64,000 nt of DNA from Sphingomonas sp. JC676 (GTDB taxonomy: Bacteria; Pseudomonadota; Alphaproteobacteria; Sphingomonadales; Sphingomonadaceae): assembly GCF_014489075.1 (NCBI RefSeq), contig NZ_JACTGR010000001.1, positions 620,001 through 684,000 on the forward strand. The letters run 5' to 3'. Below are positions 61,431 through 64,000 of this stretch, one piece after another. The notes beneath the pieces are model-generated. The model was given only the letters and a program-made list of their open reading frames with translations, made no database searches and was not told the origin of the DNA. The position numbers and the translations under genes were made by a program. How positions within the stretch are numbered: the first letter of the stretch is position 1; the number at the start of each line of letters is the position of its first letter.

Positions 61431-62278
61431 AGGACCGGCATTCGCAGGAACATCTCCTCGATCTCGGATCCGCCGCCCCAGCGCTCAACGACGTCAAGGG
61501 CTCCGTCATCGGCCATTCGGAACAGCGTGCCGCGATGCTCGGCATCGCCATGGGTACGCAACACCAGCAGCCAGGCTCCAGGCCCGCGCAGATAGGATCG
61601 CACATTGTCGACGGCGCGTTGCAGTTCCGCCGGCTCGAAATAATGGCGATTGAGAATGTTTGCGGCGCGGATCAGGTCGAAACCGCCCGTCAAAGCGGGG
61701 TTACGGATGGTGACGTCGTCCTCGATCAGCCGCATCGCATCCGATTGCGCCAGCCGCCGGCTGACGAGCGCGACGGGATCGCCGGTATGCGGGGAAGCGC
61801 CCAGCGCACGCGCAAGTGGCCCCAGGGTACGGTTCACGACCTTCTGGGCGACGGCCATCCCGGTCAGATAATCCAACCGGCGCGTCCAGGGACGCATCGC
61901 CCGCCCCAGTATCTCATATTGCAGAACATGGCCGGTCGGTTCGACCAGCGCCCGGCAACCCATCGGGAGATCGACGATCCGCGCGGCGAGCCCGCGGTCG
62001 GTCCCGGTCATCCTGACGGAACGACCCGATTGCGCGATCGCCTCCGCCAGCTCGGCGGTGGTGACGCCTGACGAGATGCCTAGATCGAGTACTGTGTCGA
62101 TCCTGGCCGTTGCCCGATCGAGCCATTCGATCAGCGCGCGATCCATGACGCGCAGCCGGCCCTCGCCCGTCCGCTTGAAAGTGAAGTTGCCCGTGCGCAG
62201 CCCGCCGAAGAACCGCGCTTCGTCGCGTGCGGTCACGCTGCGGGGGTCTGCGGAGAAGAACTTGGATGCGGTTTGCAC
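61418..62278 (-). CDS. Class-I SAM-dependent methyltransferase-like protein
   Basis: About 286 residues. The SAM motif is DTVLDLGISSGVTTAELAEAI (shown in part: DLGISSGVT) near residue 65, with a later acidic segment FDLIRAANILNRHYF that matches motif of CheR-like/class-I enzymes. The start is uncertain: GTG 62278 fits the observed N terminus and avoids a basic leader; TTG 62350 would add 24 residues. It converges with the lyase gene (13-base overlap). Target unknown; a glycan methyl group is possible. Confidence 0.7.
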   Translation of the reverse strand: MQTASKFFSADPRSVTARDEARFFGGLRTGNFTFKRTGEGRLRVMDRALIEWLDRATARIDTVLDLGISSGVTTAELAEAIAQSGRSVRMTGTDRGLAARIVDLPMGCRALVEPTGHVLQYEILGRAMRPWTRRLDYLTGMAVAQKVVNRTLGPLARALGASPHTGDPVALVSRRLAQSDAMRLIEDDVTIRNPALTGGFDLIRAANILNRHYFEPAELQRAVDNVRSYLRGPGAWLLVLRTHGDAEHRGTLFRMADDGALDVVERWGGGSEIEEMFLRMPVLQSG

Positions 62279-62446
62279 GGTTCGCCCATTGCCTGGTGAA
62301 GCGCCGAGGCCGCTCCGTCTGGAGCACCGGGATGATAGCAGCGGCGACAATCTTCGCCGCGTTCGACAACGGACTACTCCCCCTGCGCACGGCGAATGCG
62401 GGGCTGATGGACCTATTCTGCCCTTTCACGAGGGAGCAAGGGGCGG

Positions 62447-64000
62447 ATGCAGATGAACGTGCGCGCGCAGGTCGCACCGGGCGGCAGCAGGAGCGAGGAA
62501 ACAAGCGCCTCCCGATCGAAGCGAACCGGCCTGGTCTGGTTCGTGTTGGCGCTCTTCCTGCTGGGCTTGTTCGTCCGGATCATGACCTACCCGTTGCAGC
62601 ACGACGAGCATTTCTACGTCCCCGCCGCGGTTCTCTTCTCGTTCGACCGGCTATATCCAGATTTCGGCTTCAGCCATTTGCCGAACCTGCCGATCCTGCT
62701 TTCCGGCGTGTCCGCAGTTGCCGGTGGGCACTATGTCCTGGCCGGAAGGCTCGTGATCTTCCTTTCATGGCTTCTGGCGATCGCCGCCCTCGTGCTGATC
62801 GGCCGCCGGCACGCGAAGAGCGATATGGTTGCGGCTGTCCTGGTCGCGCTGCTGGTCGCCAATCCCGCGCTGCTCGACGCGACGGGCATGGCGGTCACCA
62901 ACAATTTTATCGCGACGCCCTTCGCATTGTTCGGCCTGCTATGCTTCATCGAAGCGGCCACTCGGCCATTGCCTTCCCGCAGGCTCGCGGCGCTCGCTGG
63001 CTTTCTGCTTGCCGTCGCGGTCGGGTTCAAGGCGAACTACGCCATACTCCTCCCGCCTGTCGCAATCGCCGCCATCGTGGTCCCGCCGCACCTCCCGATA
63101 CGTGCTCGACTGACGCAGGTCACGCTGCCGCTGCTAGTGGGGGGGATCATCGGCGGGGCGCCGACCTTGTACTTTCTGGCACAGGACCCGTCGGGCTTCC
63201 TCGCGCATGTCGTGCGTTTTCATCGCGGTCCCCAGCTTGGTTACTGGGGGACGAACCCCGATCCCCTGGACCCCAAGGCGATCAGCCTGCCGGCCAAGGT
63301 GATCATGGCACAACGATCCTGGTTAAATGCGGCGAATCTGATCGTGCTGCTGGCGCTGGCTTTCTATACGGCGCTGGGCTTTCGCGGCGGACGTGGCCGC
63401 TCCTGGTTCGATTGGCGTGCGCGTTGGCCGATCCTGCTGCTGATGAGCATCACCGCGCTCGCGGCGGCAGTATCGTTCCTTCCGACCCCGGCATTCCCGC
63501 AATATTTCACGATACCGATCCCCTTCGCGCTCATGCTGATCGCGCTTCTGCACGGTTCGCTCGATGCCCCGGAGCAGGGCATGGCACGCCCGTTCCTGAT
63601 CGCGGCGCTCGCCCTGGCAGCTTTCATCGGCACGCCCATCCTGCTTTCCACGGCGCCCAGGATTATCGATGTCGCGCACTGGACAGGGTTTCAGGTCCAT
63701 CGTGATGCGGTCCGAATGGCCAAGATCGCGCGCCTGGAGGGCGAGGGCAGTTCGATGGCCACCTTGTCGCCAGTCTATGCGCTCGAGGGTCATCTGAAGG
63801 TCTATCCGGCCCTCGCGATGGGGCCGTTCGTGTACCGGGCCAGTGCGTGGATATCGCCGGAAGACCGGAGGCACTATCGGTCCCTGACCTCGCCTGCGAG
63901 CGTTGGGGCCATGCTAGAAAACGTGCCCCCGACGGCGATCCTGACGGGGCAGGAGGGGGCACTTGATGCGCCGCTTTCGGCCTTTGCCATTGCGCACGGC
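62447..64000 (+). CDS. GT-C fold membrane glycosyltransferase (ArnT/GT39-like), 3' end outside window
   Basis: 518 codons are open from ATG 62447 to the last base, with no stop, so the gene is cut by the window edge. About ten or more hydrophobic segments follow a short cytoplasmic leader; the first periplasmic loop has the HDEHFY motif (D53, E54) expected of GT-C enzymes using polyprenyl-phosphate sugars. ATG 62453 is a second possible start. It is the last visible gene of the polysaccharide locus. Confidence 0.83.
   Translation, partial: MQMNVRAQVAPGGSRSEETSASRSKRTGLVWFVLALFLLGLFVRIMTYPLQHDEHFYVPAAVLFSFDRLYPDFGFSHLPNLPILLSGVSAVAGGHYVLAGRLVIFLSWLLAIAALVLIGRRHAKSDMVAAVLVALLVANPALLDATGMAVTNNFIATPFALFGLLCFIEAATRPLPSRRLAALAGFLLAVAVGFKANYAILLPPVAIAAIVVPPHLPIRARLTQVTLPLLVGGIIGGAPTLYFLAQDPSGFLAHVVRFHRGPQLGYWGTNPDPLDPKAISLPAKVIMAQRSWLNAANLIVLLALAFYTALGFRGGRGRSWFDWRARWPILLLMSITALAAAVSFLPTPAFPQYFTIPIPFALMLIALLHGSLDAPEQGMARPFLIAALALAAFIGTPILLSTAPRIIDVAHWTGFQVHRDAVRMAKIARLEGEGSSMATLSPVYALEGHLKVYPALAMGPFVYRASAWISPEDRRHYRSLTSPASVGAMLENVPPTAILTGQEGALDAPLSAFAIAHG

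Overview
The window is a GC-rich alphaproteobacterial chromosome segment, most likely from a Sphingomonas-type organism. The clues are strong GC3 bias, three large TonB-dependent receptors, frequent GTG/TTG starts behind clear Shine-Dalgarno sites, a tryptophan-halogenase/DUF6445 pair beside a carbohydrate receptor, and a sphingomonad-like polysaccharide locus. No tRNA, rRNA, CRISPR array or intact insertion sequence was seen. About 42 protein genes are supported; the first is cut by the left edge and the last by the right edge.

Region 1 (1-9.8 kb) is a late cobalamin locus. cbiB (partial) and cobQ run rightward. cobS, the ribazole phosphatase gene (cobC), cobT, a DUF1636 cysteine protein, a membrane protein and btuB run leftward, behind a clear cobalamin riboswitch at about 7.66-7.82 kb. 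cobB and cobO lie further upstream on the same strand. Together they cover corrinoid import, adenosylation, amidation, aminopropanol attachment and lower-loop assembly. Ring-building genes are not in the window.

Region 2 (10.2-16.5 kb) is a tight rightward operon: a TonB receptor, a TcyP-like symporter, a 1-Cys peroxiredoxin, an EpsC/CysE serine acetyltransferase and a class-I glutamine-amidotransferase-like gamma-glutamyl hydrolase. I read it as a thiol, cystine or gamma-glutamyl-thiol acquisition operon.

Region 3 (16.5-32.8 kb) is for carbohydrate use: a GH130 phosphorylase-like enzyme, a flavin-dependent halogenase and DUF6445, a secreted six-hairpin glycosidase-like protein, a TonB receptor, an MFS sugar transporter, beta-phosphoglucomutase, a GH65 phosphorylase and a LacI regulator. 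A shared TGANATCGTTTTC site lies in front of GH65-pgmB and between the divergent receptor and transporter genes, which suggests one LacI regulon. A Tat-exported penicillin-acylase-family protein follows.

Region 4 (32.9-64 kb) combines sulfate activation (cysD, cysNC) with a large exopolysaccharide locus. That locus has a Wzc-type copolymerase/tyrosine kinase, a Wzx flippase, two atypical LuxR/NarL regulators, three glycosyltransferase genes (one fused to a phosphoglycosyl transferase), a PIG-L/ATP-grasp/HAD/formyltransferase block, a CapD-type dehydratase, a DegT aminotransferase, a sulfotransferase, a Wzy-like polymerase, a short OPX lipoprotein paired with an outer-membrane beta-barrel, two beta-helix lyase-like proteins, a methyltransferase and a GT-C transferase. 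A decayed glycosyltransferase fragment sits at 51.9-52.4 kb. The most plausible under-described system here is a sulfated polysaccharide carrying a modified (formylated or aminoacylated) amino sugar, exported through a two-protein outer-membrane device.
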